Position numbers and translations under genes: made by a program. A DNA stretch of 64,000 bases, from assembly GCA_905221615.1 (NCBI GenBank), contig CAJNDT010000957.1, positions 1 to 64,000 of the forward strand, in the 5' to 3' direction. The notes under the pieces were generated by a model. The model worked only from the letters and a program-made list of their open reading frames with translations, searched no databases and had not been told where the DNA came from. Shown in pieces: positions 18,770-29,541 of the stretch (position 1 is the stretch's first letter; each line of letters starts with the position of its first letter). The stretch comes from Symbiodinium sp. CCMP2592. Lineage: Eukaryota; Sar; Dinophyceae; Suessiales; Symbiodiniaceae.

Positions 18770-18821
18770 CTGCCTCTGCCGACCAGTCAAAGCACTTCGA
18801 AGCCGGGACCTCGTCTGGCAT
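18770..18821 (+). CDS. 52-nt exon, paralogue of the exon at 15658
   Basis: GAGTCAG| then two bases, ASADQSKHFEAGTSSG, then AT|GTCCGC. Length, phase and flanking intron motif equal those of 15658-15709, with divergent middle residues. The pair probably encodes repeated units of one protein. Confidence 0.6.
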
Positions 18822-18989
18822 GTCCGCTGCGAGAGCAGAAACCCTACTCTAATCACTTAGGGGTACTCAGAAATAATATTTTTGGTTATTATAATCCCTA
18901 AGAAACAGCTAAAATTATAGTTTTGCTAGGGTTCTAAGTTCAGTATAATCACTCAGGCCCCTATATTACCCTGTGGAAGAGCCCAAAGC

Positions 18990-19050
18990 CTGACCGAGGA
19001 GAACGAGCTGGTGCGGGAGCGGCTCTTCCGCGATGACGAGACCTGCCTTG
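18990..19050 (+). CDS. Exon-like segment (acidic coiled coil)
   Basis: CCAAAG| then LTEENELVRERLFRDDETCL. High Glu/Arg density suggests a coiled coil. The acceptor is AAG; the donor is not clear. Confidence 0.4.
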
Positions 19051-19488
19051 CAATTAAATTAATGTTTAGGGCTTAGGGTTTAAGGGTGTGCGACATATCC
19101 ACTCGGATTCACGCCAGCCTGTGCCAAAAAGGGTTTAGGGTTTGTGGGTTTAGGGTTTAGGGTCCGAACCGCCCCTGCTTCACGGTTGTTTTGGTTTTGC
19201 GATTAGGGTTTTGGGGTTCAGGGTTTGTGGGAAGTTCGGTGTAGGCAGGTGTAGGGTTTTCAGGCTTAGTTTTCTGGTCAGAACGTGAGGTTCTGAGGTC
19301 TGGGATCTTATTGCCTAAGGCGAAAGTTCCAACACCTCCTGCAGCCCAGTTGCTCACAACATGATGTCAAATTGGAATTGGGTTGTGGGGTATTTTTGAT
19401 GCTATAATTCTGAGAAGGAATTTCCCAAAACGTATTGGTAAGTATTGAGGCCCCTAAATATCAGGGCCCTAGGCCCGTCAAACATAAG

Positions 19489-19540
19489 CGCCTTCGACTC
19501 AGCAAAGGAGAGCCAGGAACAGTCCCAGGCCAGCAACACG
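19489..19540 (+). CDS. Exon-like segment (Gln/Ser-rich)
   Basis: CATAAG| then AFDSAKESQEQSQASNT before CTAAAC. It is short, hydrophilic and sits between a family F element and telomere-like repeats. The donor is uncertain. Confidence 0.35.
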
Positions 19541-19770
19541 CTAAACTCTAAACCTTTGAACTCCAACCCTCGTACAATGAAGTCCCCTAAACCCTAAACC
19601 GTATAGATGGATGATCTTTTGTTGAAGCCCCAATGTGGGCGTAGGTTCCATGATGTGGTTTTCCTTTTGTAGTGCAGGCCCCTTCTAGGCCCCTTCCGAG
19701 AGGCGGCTAACCTCCTGCTGCTTTGCTTGCGGAGCAGAGAACGATGAATTTGCGATTCAAAAACCTATAG

Positions 19771-19943
19771 ATCCCTTTTCTTGGAACCGTTAGAGGAACC
19801 CTTATACATCCCTTAAAGGAACCCTTATAGATCCCTTAAAGGAACCCTTATACATCCCTTAAAGGAACCCTTATAGATCCCTTAAAGGAACCCTTATAGA
19901 TCGATTAAAGGACCCTTATAGATCCCTTAAAGGAACCCTATGA
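19771..19943 (+). repeat. Tandem array of a 23-bp unit
   Basis: About seven units of CCCTTAAAGGAACCCTTATA plus GAT or CAT; units alternate between AGATC and ACATC. The same CCCTTAAAAGAACC wording occurs singly near 3950. The exon at 19954 follows directly. Confidence 0.85.
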
Positions 19944-19953
19944 AGTCCCCAAG

Positions 19954-20021
19954 CCCGGAAGGAGAAGGAGGGCGGACAGTGTCCCGTGCGACCAGGGCTT
20001 CTCGGCCTATGCGCTAGAACG
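19954..20021 (+). CDS. Exon between the 23-bp array and a telomere-like donor
   Basis: CCCCAAG| then PGRRRRADSVPCDQGFSAY and ALE, closing CG|GTTTAGGG. The RRRR cluster could be a sorting or nuclear signal, which is speculative. The donor GT is part of a telomere-like unit. Confidence 0.5.
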
Positions 20022-20059
20022 GTTTAGGGCTTAGAGTCTTAGAGTTTAGGGTTAGAACA

Positions 20060-20288
20060 ACTACTAGTGTAATTGCATGTGTATGCATACGTGTTTGTAT
20101 GTGTATGGGTATAGGTATGTATGTATGTATGTCTGTGCAAAGGTATACGTTTATGTATGTGATTGTGAATGTGTATGTGTATATGTACATGTATATGTGT
20201 GTGCATACTGTATACGTTTATGTATTGTGCATGTACGTATGTTCGTTTGGGTGTGTTTATGTATGCATGTATGGATGTATTACACAGC

Positions 20289-20319
<31 letters not shown>

Positions 20320-20746
20320 CACATATATATATATACATATATATATATGTATACATATATTTATTATAGATTTTTGTGCTGATTTAGTTGCCTGTTAATG
20401 TTCGCAGTTGGTGTCACTCCCTGAAGTCATGGTGTCTGCTCGGAATGGGTCATGTATTATGGAGCTGTGGGAAGTGCAGACACGACCTGAGCGCTTGCTT
20501 GACTCCTCCTTTTTGCCCTATCTGCCCAACGATCGAGAGACCAGCATGCGGTGCAAGTGCAGGAGTTGGGTGGGATTCTACTTAGGTTCATGGTCTGCAT
20601 CATGCTGATGTACGACACCATGGGCTTGGTGACTGGGACGCAAGGAGGGCCACCGACACCAAATAATTAGTGTCATGCACTTTCGTGCCGTGGTGTCGGC
20701 ACCAGCACTCAAAATGAAAGCCTGTTTCTATCTATCTATCTGTGTG

Positions 20747-20788
<42 letters not shown>

Positions 20789-20880
20789 CCTATATAATCT
20801 GTATATGTACATACACACTATCTATCTGTATATATATATATATGTATACTCTAATATAACATAATGATACGTACATACAT
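20060..20880. repeat. TG/TA/TATG and TCTA microsatellite block
   Basis: GTATG-type tracts (20070-20280), TA tracts (20288-20360 and 20751-20782) and TCTA units (20726-20745). All long frames in this part are artefacts of the repeat. Confidence 0.85.
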
Positions 20881-20930
20881 GGTGTGCACCTCCAAAACCC
20901 TAAACTCTTTGAAGCCCAAGCCTCGAGGCC

Positions 20931-20979
20931 ATGAGCAGCTTCCGCGCGGAAGAGATTCGCGGGAAGCTCGCCATCATAG
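20931..20979 (+). CDS. Exon-like segment
   Basis: ATGAGCAGC opens MSSFRAEEIRGKLAII and ends ATAG|GTTGAGG. It may be a first exon from the ATG or an internal exon after CCATGAG. No domain. Confidence 0.45.
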
Positions 20980-21119
20980 GTTGAGGGGTTTAGGGGTTTA
21001 GGGATTCCTCACCAGTCGGCGCCTCGGTTCCTGGCATATGCATAGTCCAGGTGTAAAAAAGGAATTCTTCATTTGAAGAGGCCTGGATGCAAAAAGGGAT
21101 GAGGAATCCGAAAAAGGGA

Positions 21120-21305
21120 TTTCGGATTCAGGGTTCAGGGTTTAGGGGTTTAGGGTTAAGGAGTTTAGGGGTTCAGGGTTTAGGGATTTAGCGATTAGGC
21201 TTTAGGGGTTTAGGTTTCAGGGGTTTAAGGTTCAGGGTTTAGGGGCTTAGGGGTTTAGGGATTAGGGTTTAGAGGTTTAGGGTTTGGGGGTTTAGGGTTC
21301 ATGGA
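21120..21305 (+). repeat. Degenerate telomere-like array
   Basis: About twenty units of TTTAGGG, TTTAGGGG, TTCAGGG and TTAGGG. This is the longest plus-oriented cluster here. It is diverged, as expected for an old interstitial tract. Two GGATGCAAAAAGGG-type motifs lie just upstream (21040 and 21085). Confidence 0.8.
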
Positions 21306-21664
21306 TGCTCAAACATTCGCACGGTTGCACATGTCCTGAATGGGGTTAGGGAGAGGGGTCTGAGTAGCGAGTCATGCTACTTCGTAGTCGGAGATGTAGC
21401 GTTTAGCTCTCTTGGGGGCACCTTAATCCCAACGTAGTTTCAACGGTTAACAACCTTTAGTTCCCGCAGGATACCGGACAAGTGAGACTAGTACTTCCCC
21501 ATAGAGTTACAGTAGCAAACTCCTAAAAAGACCTGGACAGGGGTCTGTGCTTACGATTGTAGGCCCTGTCACAGAGGTAATACAAGAGACCAGGTTGAAA
21601 GGTTCCGCATGTAATTGAAAATTAAGCCCTCCAAACGCCAGTACTTCTGGAGCCTGAGTTCACT

Positions 21665-21838
21665 ATGATCGCTCCTTTGTTCGGAAGAAGGGGGAAATGT
21701 GCCAGGGTTTCGGTCCTGAAGCCCCGACATGTCAGGAAGATCCCCGAGTACGACCGGATGGTGCAAATCCGAATCTACAACGACGACGATCGACTCAAAG
21801 CACTCGAAGAGCTGCGTACGGGCCGGCGGGCGGCGTGA
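21665..21838 (+). CDS. Stop-bearing terminal exon
   Basis: The frame is open from an ATG at 21665 and ends VRKIPEYDRMVQIRIYNDD, DRLKALEELRTGRRAA, TGA. The last 35 codons are strongly coding-like. An acceptor CATGTCAG|GAAG at 21730 or CCAG at 21704 may be the real 5' edge. It probably closes the gene spanning the preceding exons. Confidence 0.6.
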   Translation: MIAPLFGRRGKCARVSVLKPRHVRKIPEYDRMVQIRIYNDDDRLKALEELRTGRRAA

Positions 21839-22560
21839 CCCACGTTTCAGGGTTTAGGCCTACTCGGAGAGCGCTTAGAATGTGCTAAACTGCTAAAGCT
21901 TCTGGTTCAATACAAGGGCTTAGGTCTACGAGCGTACGAATCGAAACCCTGCTCGGCTTGGGCAGGTTTTGTAATAGATACTTTTCAGTGTGTGGTTTTG
22001 GTTTAGGCATTCGGTTTCGCTTAGGGTGTTCGACCTGCAGCAGGGTTTCGGTTCAGAGTGCGTGAAGTTGAAAGTTGAAAGTTTACAAGAAGGCTTACAG
22101 ATATGGTGTATGGATTTGCAGATGAAGGTCGAGATAAGGGGATCAAGGGGGCAAACGTCCTCAAAGCCTAGAGGACTCATGGACCTCCAACTGTAAACCC
22201 TAAACCCTAATGACCCTAATCCTTTCAAAAAACCCTAATCCATCCCGTAGGGTCTTAGGATGCTCAGGGCAATGTGTGCTGCAGCCCCTGCTCAAAAAAG
22301 GGTCTCAGGACACAGAGCCACAGAGCCCTAAGCGCTATATCCTTCAGAGCGTTTCACCACTGAGATGGGTGCGAAGTCACGCCCTGTGCTCCCATGAATA
22401 CAAAGCCGGCGCATGGGACTCTGATTTTCTCTCAGTTTTGGGGATTCCGTTTTCAGTTTTGGGGATTCCGTGGAGGCTACTGTTATGGGCTTGAGGTGGC
22501 GTGTGTGGGGTTTGATCTGTCCGTGACGTGGGTCTGATGCGTGCGCCTGCTTGAACAGGA

Positions 22561-22614
22561 ATGTTGCTACTGCTCATGAGTGGGTACTTTTTCTGCTGCC
22601 TGCAGCTCTGCAAC
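22561..22614 (+). CDS. Possible first exon: signal peptide or membrane segment
   Basis: ATG then LLLLMSGYFFCCLQLCN, followed by |GTGAGC, a strong donor. Eighteen hydrophobic codons after an ATG suit a signal peptide or a membrane helix. It is the first likely start after the stop at 21838. Confidence 0.45.
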
Positions 22615-23029
22615 GTGAGCCCTGAACCTTGAACACTCTTCTGCCGAGATGTTCATATGTACTTCTAGTACGACAGACGCCAAGAGACACCGAATTGGAT
22701 TGCCTGTCATCATAGTGAAGCTGCCCATTGCGTCTAGAATTTGCTTGGATCCTCAGCTTAAACGTAGTTCTATGTTGGGTGGTATAGGTGTTTTGTTAAC
22801 ACGGAAGTTAAACAAACCAGAAGAAGGACAGTTAAGGGCCCTGGTAAACCCTGGCCCTGGCGGATAAAGCCTACGCAGACGAGGCATGTTTGGGAGTTTA
22901 TATTGTAAGTTACTATAGAAGCCTGAGCAATTACCAATATCATTCCTCAGGGTTCCTTATTATAAATATACTATAAAAGGGACCCCAAACCCTATTCTGA
23001 TTATTAAGGCCCGTACATTATGCTCCCAG

Positions 23030-23108
23030 CTGGAGCCGGAGGTTGTTCGAAACGCTTGCCAAAGCAACTGCGCCGGAGCGTGATAGGGTACAGGACCTTG
23101 TATCTAAA
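23030..23108 (+). CDS. Exon-like segment (helical)
   Basis: CCCAG| then WSRRLFETLAKATAPERDR and VQDLVSK before GTAGCC; the frame stays open to VASAAHN. The helix is amphipathic. A family F element ends just upstream. Confidence 0.5.
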
Positions 23109-23398
23109 GTAGCCTCCGCGGCCCACAATCCTAAACCAAACACCCTAAACCCTAAACCATAATCAAAGCTTATAAAGCCTATGCCGCAAACCCTAAACCA
23201 TAATCACCTTTATCCGAGCAGCACCACTGCAGGGCCGACCAGCTGTGTGAAATGTCGGTTAGCTGCTGCAGCACCAGAAGAACCGAAACACCGTAGGATG
23301 GAGCGTTTTTAGGCTTTAGGGTTTAGGGACTAAATGAATAGGGGTTTAGGGTTTAGGCTTTAGGGTTTAGGGCCTAAATGAATAGGGTTCCTTCGTAG

Positions 23399-23428
23399 CG
23401 GTCTATGAGGGCTACTATAAGTTCTACT
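23399..23428 (+). CDS. 30-nt aromatic micro-exon
   Basis: CGTAG| then VYEGYYKFY and |GTAAGG, a good donor. Dense Tyr/Phe recalls the WW-like cores at 11.7 and 15.0 kb. Very short, so tentative. Confidence 0.35.
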
Positions 23429-23758
23429 GTAAGGAGATAACCTAGGGGCTTGAATAAGTACCAATACTATTTTGCGGGTTCCTTAAGATGGTTATCGTAG
23501 AATGTATTTCCCCTATAGCGGGTATCAACTCCAGGTGTGATTTCTGGAATCCCCCATGTTACACCGAGCCTGGCTTTTGGGTTTAGGGTTTAGGCACAAT
23601 GAGGACCATGACCCCCACCAGCTGGCCATCCCAACGACCCGATAAGTCCAGATTCTTGAGCCTTACACAAATCAACGGGATAGTCCCGAATTATTCGCTG
23701 GACGAAGAATCCTTTCAGCTCAAAGAGCCTCACGGCTTTCAGGTAGTTTGCCAACGTC

Positions 23759-24415
23759 ATGTCGAGTGTGATGATCTTGTCGCGTGTGCTTGCCGTGATC
23801 TTCGGCGTTCAGTGTGCTTCAGGCTACAGACACGAGATGCACCTGAAAACACGCAACGAGGCGTCGAGCAACAAGTCAACGCAACATGGTGGTGCCAGCA
23901 GCGACACACAGGCATCACTGACTTGCGAGACAGTGGCATACTCGTGTGACTGCGAAGGCTCCAATGACTACTTGAAGAGCAGCTTTTTCTACATGGGAGA
24001 TGAGAAGTGCTGCACAAATAGATCGATGGCCTGCGAAGAATCGTCCGCTGGGTACTGCGAAGATAGGAAGAAGAAAGATTGGAAGTTCTTCCGTTATTCG
24101 AGATATTACACGAGGGGCAAGTGCTGCCTCGTTACCGACTCACCAGTAGTGCTGACTTGCGAGACTGGGTTGAGCTGGGAAGATTGCGAAGGCTCCAACG
24201 AGTACTACGAGGACAGCTTCAAGTACCTCGGTGATTACAAGTGCTGCACACCCAAGTCGCTGGCATGCGCGGAGGGGTCGAACCCGATCCGGTGCGAAGG
24301 CGAACATGGCGAAAACAAGAAGGAAGGTTGGAAGTTCATCAGGAGCAAGGAGTCAAAAATGAGCGGCAAGTGCTGCCAAGTTCTCCTGAAGAAGCCGCGC
24401 GGCGGGTGGCGGTAG
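23759..24415 (+). CDS. Secreted protein with two Cys-rich repeats
   Basis: A single-exon 218-residue ORF. Residues 1-22 form a signal peptide (MSSVMILSRVLAVIFGV...) with likely cleavage near the QCASG region. Two repeats follow, about 54-125 and 132-208, sharing LTCET, CEGSN, KCC, AC, W-K-F and GKCC. Repeat 1 has nine Cys and repeat 2 eight, probably disulfide-bonded. CTTTCAG at 23736-23742 lies 16 nt before the ATG and could be a trans-splice acceptor. Being intronless among intron-rich neighbours suggests retroposition. No known family is recognised; a surface, wall or adhesion role is only a guess. Confidence 0.8.
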   Translation: MSSVMILSRVLAVIFGVQCASGYRHEMHLKTRNEASSNKSTQHGGASSDTQASLTCETVAYSCDCEGSNDYLKSSFFYMGDEKCCTNRSMACEESSAGYCEDRKKKDWKFFRYSRYYTRGKCCLVTDSPVVLTCETGLSWEDCEGSNEYYEDSFKYLGDYKCCTPKSLACAEGSNPIRCEGEHGENKKEGWKFIRSKESKMSGKCCQVLLKKPRGGWR

Positions 24416-24619
24416 CCTGGCCAGCGAAGCGGCTCCCAATCTGATCTTGCGAGGTCACTTCCATGTGGAGGGCTTCACGGCTCCTCAGCACAGCAGCCAG
24501 TCTCTATTCCATCCGCACCCCCATGATAGCATGCCTTCAAAGGCGGCGACCAGAGACATACGTGCCAAGTTATGGTGCAAAAGATTGGTCCAAACACTAT
24601 GAGTCTATACATGGAGTAT

Positions 24620-25369
24620 CTCGCAGTTGTGATCTGTACGAGTACTCATACATCCATACATACATGCATATACAGGTGTGTATACGTATGCTTACCGACA
24701 AAGATACGAAGAAAAGCCTACTGACATACCTACATACATGCATACATACATACATACATGCTCGTACATATTTACTTATATATATATACACACATATGTA
24801 ATTACCAGTCTGTTTATTTTGCTACTTTGCTGTATTTATCCTTATTCTTACTTGCATATGCGAATATTTATTTGGACGTTTGCATGAATGTTCGCATGTG
24901 TCAATGTATGTCTGTTTGGTTATGCATGCATGCATGCATGCCTGCATGCATGCATGCATGTGTGTGTGTGTGTGCGCGTGCTTGTGTGTGCATATGTGCA
25001 TGTATGCATGTACGCACGTATGCATGTCTGCATGTAGCTATTCATGCATGCATGCATGGCCGCATGTATGTTCGTACGTACATGCCTATGGATGTATGCA
25101 CGTAGTATATGTGTACGTATGCATGTATGGTATGGATGGATGTATGTACGGACGTACGCATGTGTGCGTGTCTGCATGCACCCATGCATGTATGTATCTG
25201 TTCGTGTTGACATGCACCTATGCATGTATGATAGTATAGTATGTGCGTGTATGTGTACCGGTATGTATGCATGTATGTATGTATGTATGTATGTATGTAT
25301 GTATGTATGTGTGTATATACGTGTGTTACTACAATATAGTGTACGTATACACCCACGAAAATACACACG

Positions 25370-25400
<31 letters not shown>
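24620..25400. repeat. CATA/TATG/CATG tetranucleotide microsatellite block
   Basis: CATACATA (24650-24780), CATGCATG and TGTG (24920-25060), TATGTATG (25260-25310) and (TA)n (25367-25399). Four or more overlapping frames of 100-200 codons on both strands are repeat artefacts rich in Tyr, His, Cys, Met and Val. Confidence 0.9.
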
Positions 25401-27268
25401 CATGCAGACATGCCTGTTGTCGCTTGTTCATATTTCAGACTGTCTACAACTAAACTTAGATTTACATGCCTCTGGGGCGCCTGTCCGACGGCAGGACCTA
25501 CTTGTGCGCGTGTAGTGCCGGAGCTATCCGGAGCTGGCGATAGTTTTCCGCCACGACACGGATTTAGAGCGCTTTACGGTCGCAGGGTACTTGGGGGAGC
25601 GGGTTTGGGTGTCCCGCTGAATCCTGCGATTGCATAAGCTCTTTGTCCTGGAATCTCGCAAGTATTTTGGGGTGGTTTGCTGCGGTCTTCTCAGCTTTCT
25701 TCGTGGTCTGCTTGTCGTGTCCTGGTCGTCGTGGTGGTCCTGGTGGTCCTGGGCCCCTGAAGTAGTGTAGGGTTTGAGAGCCCGGTGGAGTTTGACACAA
25801 CAGGTTAGGCTTTCATGCTGGAATCCTATTCAGCGACTAATCCGAAACCCTAAATCCCAAAGCCTAAAACTTAGATCTTCTAGAAGCCCCATTGAAATGG
25901 CCCTATTCCTATTCCAAGATCCTCGGAAGGCCGAAAGAGGAGATGCCTTCCAAACTTCGAGGCGAAGCTTAGTCCTTCATAACAGGAGTGGGTTTACGGT
26001 TTTGGGTTTAGGGTTTGGGGTTGAGTGGTTGAGAAGTTTAGGAGTTTGGGATTTGGGGGTTTAGGGAGGGTTTGGGGTTTATTTGCCAAGAAAAGGGCTT
26101 AGCGTTTATAGGGTTGGACAGGGATGTTGGTGGGTCGGAGTCCGCAGGGCTCTGCCATCGGGTCTTGCCAAGGTTTCAGGGTTTAGGGTTTAGGGTTCAG
26201 GGCTCATGGAACAAGGAACGTGGGTTTGTTCTACGCTGCTGAGGATCTGGGCTTGGATCTTTCCAACTTCCATGGACCTTCACCTCTTCCAGCAGGGCTT
26301 TCCCTAAACCGTAAAACCCTTGAACCATGTGAGTCTCAAAAACCCTTGAACCATTCTTTAGAAGCCGCGCAAACTAGCGCTGAACTTCGTCAATGCCTGA
26401 GGGAATGAGACTTAGCCTACCCCAATCTAGCTGGGTCACGTATGCGGCTTACGGGCTGCAGGTGCAGTTTCTATCGCTCTCATCCGTAGTCATGTGTTGA
26501 CCTAGGGCATCCCATGTTTCCCAGTAGAGGTGATTGACTTGCCACAGGGTTCTCCAATCCTCAACCACCAACGACAACAACTGAAAGGGTGGCAGTCATG
26601 AGGTACACGTGGGAGCCCTGCTGTACCGGCATTTTGATTTCTCTTAGTCTTAGCAGTTTGTACGTACTTGGGGGTTGTTATTGTTGGGGATGCTGGCATC
26701 ACACTTTCACCCAAGCCGTCCTGTGGATTCTTGTCTCGCCTTTTATCCTATCCGAAGGTGAGCACCTACTAACCTAAAGGCTTGGGGTTCAGACTCACCA
26801 AGCCCCAACTCGCGGGGACTGGAAGGACGTTTCAACAAGAGTTAAAACCCTACAAGATCCAAGGTCCACTCAACAGTATTTGCACCCTGAACCTGACAGT
26901 GCAAAGCCCCACACCGGCAGGCAACGTGAGGTGTATGAGTCTCTGCAGTTGAACGCCCTGCTGGGGACCCCAGGCGCGTGTTCTCAGCCAGGCATCAAGG
27001 CCAAGAGGATACTACCAACATCTATCTGGCCTTTCCAAGCTTAAACAAAGAACCCATGAACCCGAAATGTTTTGTCAGAAACCTTCTATGGACAAATGCT
27101 ACTGATTCAACACCCTCAACCTCTGAAGCCCTAATCGAATATACGAGCCCCAACATCTAGCGCTGCTGTCCCTTCGGGTTCCTTCATGAGTATACTACAT
27201 GGACCCCCCAAAACCCTAATGCCATTGACGTCACGAGGGCCTCGCATCATACCGCGAGACAGTTCCAG

Positions 27269-27337
27269 CTAAGGTTCTGTGCCGACCTCTTCGGCAAAGA
27301 TGCTGCTCTTGAGCTGCTTGCATTTTTTCAAGCAAAG
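27269..27337 (+). CDS. Exon-like segment
   Basis: GTTCCAG| opens LRFCADLFGKDAALELLAF, then FQAK|GTTCGC: 23 codons, phase 0 both sides. Codon pattern is good. No family assigned. Confidence 0.55.
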
Positions 27338-28084
27338 GTTCGCTTAGGTTTGTGGTTGGGAAATGGGGGGTCGTGACGGTTTTAGGGTTGAGCGCGGTTT
27401 CGGGGTACTGTACGGGTGGTTGTCAACATTATGGCCCCTTTTTGTGTCCCCTATTATAATACAACACCTATTATTTAGGGTACCCAAAAAGGAACCTTAA
27501 ATTTGCCAACTACCCATCTGACATTAGCCTTTTGTAACTGTCCAAAGGGTGTCACAAGTTCGAGGGGTGGTCATGGCACCCTGCAACATCCTGAACCTCT
27601 ACTTGTACTGTAGATGTACGGTTTAGGGTTTAGGGTTTAGGGTTTAGGGTACTTGTACTGTAGATGTTCACACTTCATCATCCGCCTGATACCTTGGATA
27701 CTGCCCGCACTCTGCAACAGTTGAATAATGTTGATAAGATAGGTGTTTATAAGGCCCTGAATTAATTGTATATGGGGCGGCAGTACCCAACTTCAAGCCC
27801 CCGAAACCCTGAACCCTAACACCCTAAACCCTAAACGCACCCGCCACGCGCAGTCTGTACCTAAACCCCGCGAAGTCGGAGGGCTGCTAAAGTTTTGGGA
27901 GGGCTAATGTGCCTGTATCCCCACCCGGCCAGTTTGCTCTTTGCCGCTGACCAGGAACCTCGCTCAATGTCCGAGTGTGAGTGGAGAAAGCCGCCCTACC
28001 CTAAACCTAACACCCTAACAATGAAACCTTTGGCCGTCGTCAACGGTTCCACCACAGTACCCTGCAATGCGGGCTTCGTCCTTG

Positions 28085-28225
28085 CTAAGTAGGAGGGGAA
28101 AAACCCCTAACGCACTAATCCTAAACCCTAAAACCCTAAACCCCTAAACCCCTAAACCCCTAAAACCCTAACCCCTAAACCCCTAAACCCCTAAACCCCT
28201 AAAACCCTAACCCCTAAACCCTAAA
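28085..28225 (-). repeat. Degenerate telomere-like array, C-rich strand forward
   Basis: About eighteen units of CCCTAAA, CCCCTAAA and CCCTAAAA. It is oriented opposite to the array at 21120. It sits in the intron before the exon at 28272. Confidence 0.8.
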
Positions 28226-28271
28226 GCCTCACCCCGAAACCCCCGCGGTTTGAAACCCCGAGGTTTCTGAG

Positions 28272-28334
28272 CTCAACGAGTTGGCCCAATCGGCTCTTAG
28301 ACGTCGAGGCGACCAGGGCCTGGCCCATGCTTTT
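28272..28334 (+). CDS. Exon-like segment
   Basis: TTTCTGAG| then LNELAQSALRRRGDQGLAHA, F, and |GTTGCT: 21 codons, phase 0 both sides. Helical and basic; function unknown. Confidence 0.55.
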
Positions 28335-28502
28335 GTTGCTTTTTTTTGCTTTGCTATCTGCGGGTATGTTTATTTTAAAAAAGGGTCATAAGATTGTTTC
28401 TTATACGTATTGTGATTCATCAACTTTTTTTAAAAGGGTTTCGGGGCTCGGGGCTAAGTGTTTGGAGTGTGGTTGCTTCGAGTTTGACATCTTCCGGAAC
28501 TT

Positions 28503-28833
28503 TTGGGCCCAAGTACTGAGGCTCTCCAAGTCGAAGGGTGTTGCAAGATCGGCTTCGGCTCGAGTCGCTGCGGCTGGCTCTACAGCTTTTCTGCTAGTGT
28601 CCACCACAGCCATCCACAGGTTACGGCGGTCCTCTTCAGGGTGCAAACTGGCAACACATCACAAACCCGCGCGGAGGGATTCGTGGTGCTGCACCCTTGA
28701 CAATGCAAACACGAGACGTGACCGTGCTGAGCCCGCAAGGTGCACCTGCGCTCCTCCGTGCACCCAGCGGTCACCAAGCGCTTGTCCGCGCGGCTGCCGC
28801 CAGGTCTGGAGGGCTTGGATTGGATGTGACATG
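28503..28833. CDS. Coding-like region, strand and frame ambiguous
   Basis: Minus-strand frame 28646-28480 reads HPEEDRRNLWMAVVDTSR and LESLSTWAQKFRKM with good codons. A plus frame at 28700-28833 reads RDVTVLSPQGAPALLRAPS up to a family B element at 28833. Both may be real exons, of opposite genes. Borders are not convincing on the minus side. Confidence 0.35.
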
Positions 28834-28938
28834 GGAGTTTCCGAAAATGAGGGGTACCCAAATTTTTTGGGGTCCTTAGAATAAGGATCCTGCTATCTAG
28901 GGTGCTATATAAGGGTCCCCTATTTTCGGAAACTCCCA
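28833..28938. mobile_element. MITE-like element, family B
   Basis: GGGAGTTTCCGAAAATGAGG and CCCTATTTTCGGAAACTCCC are inverted ends; the centre holds GGTCCTTAGAATAAGGATCC. Related copies: 12428-12508, 41222-41318, 41795-41910, 48903-49014 (inverted centre), 59285-59379 and 59822-59936. Confidence 0.8.
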
Positions 28939-29481
28939 CTGTTTCACTATTGTATACATTTATACGCCGCTTGAACACATCTCGACTGGTGTCTGCAGTT
29001 GCGACCTTGTCTGTAGTTGCTACCTTGTATTGCAGTAGATATTGTCTACTATAGTTTGCCGTCTTGCTCATGTTTAGAGTTTGCAGGGCGGACAGAACCC
29101 GAACCCGTGTCTCTTGGTCGAGTCCCCTGGTGGTTTCCTTTGCGGCGTCCGTGGGTTTAGCATAGTCACAGCAAGGTTGAATGGCGACTATAAGTGAGCG
29201 CGCGGGTGAGCTAGATACTATGGTATTGAGTCAGAACCCAGTTATTGCAGCCAACTCGGTTTTAGACTCTGATGGTCAAAGGGGTTTGGGGAACCCCACT
29301 GCTTGCAGGCTAGGGCTCCGTGAAGGTGTAAGAAGGGATCGAGGAAAACGGAGGGATACAGTCCGTGTTTGCGGCTTCTGGGTGTTGTAAGTTCAGGATT
29401 AGGCCTTGAATCCACATAGTGATATCCAAATCCATAACCTTCAAGGGGCTTTGGGTTCAGGTGTTTCGGCTTGACTTGCAG

Positions 29482-29541
29482 GACGGGTTGTTGGACGAGC
29501 TTTTGATAATTGCATCCAACAATGGGCCGTTTCTGTTTTCA
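29482..29541 (+). CDS. Exon-like segment
   Basis: CTTGCAG| then DGLLDELLIIASNNGPFLFS|GTTTCG: 20 codons, phase 0 both sides, consensus acceptor. Mixed helix and hydrophobic stretch. Confidence 0.6.

Noticed and set aside
18785-18821. tRNA-like B box (CTTCGAAGCC) suggesting a tRNA-derived SINE
   Set aside because: No matching A box at the right distance and no acceptor stem; the segment fits a coding exon with a paralogue at 15658.
21120-21305. Chromosome end
   Set aside because: The telomere-like array is degenerate, interior and flanked by exon-like sequence on both sides; a similar array points the other way at 28.1 kb.
24880-25637. Overlapping 100-200-codon Cys/Met/Tyr/His/Val-rich frames at 24.7-25.6 kb
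   Set aside because: Produced by CATA/CATG/TATG repeats; no splice borders and the same pattern on both strands.
28327-28884. 185-codon plus frame starting near a T-rich tract
   Set aside because: Its pieces alternate with better frames on both strands and its end runs into a family B element; kept only as part of an ambiguous coding-like region.
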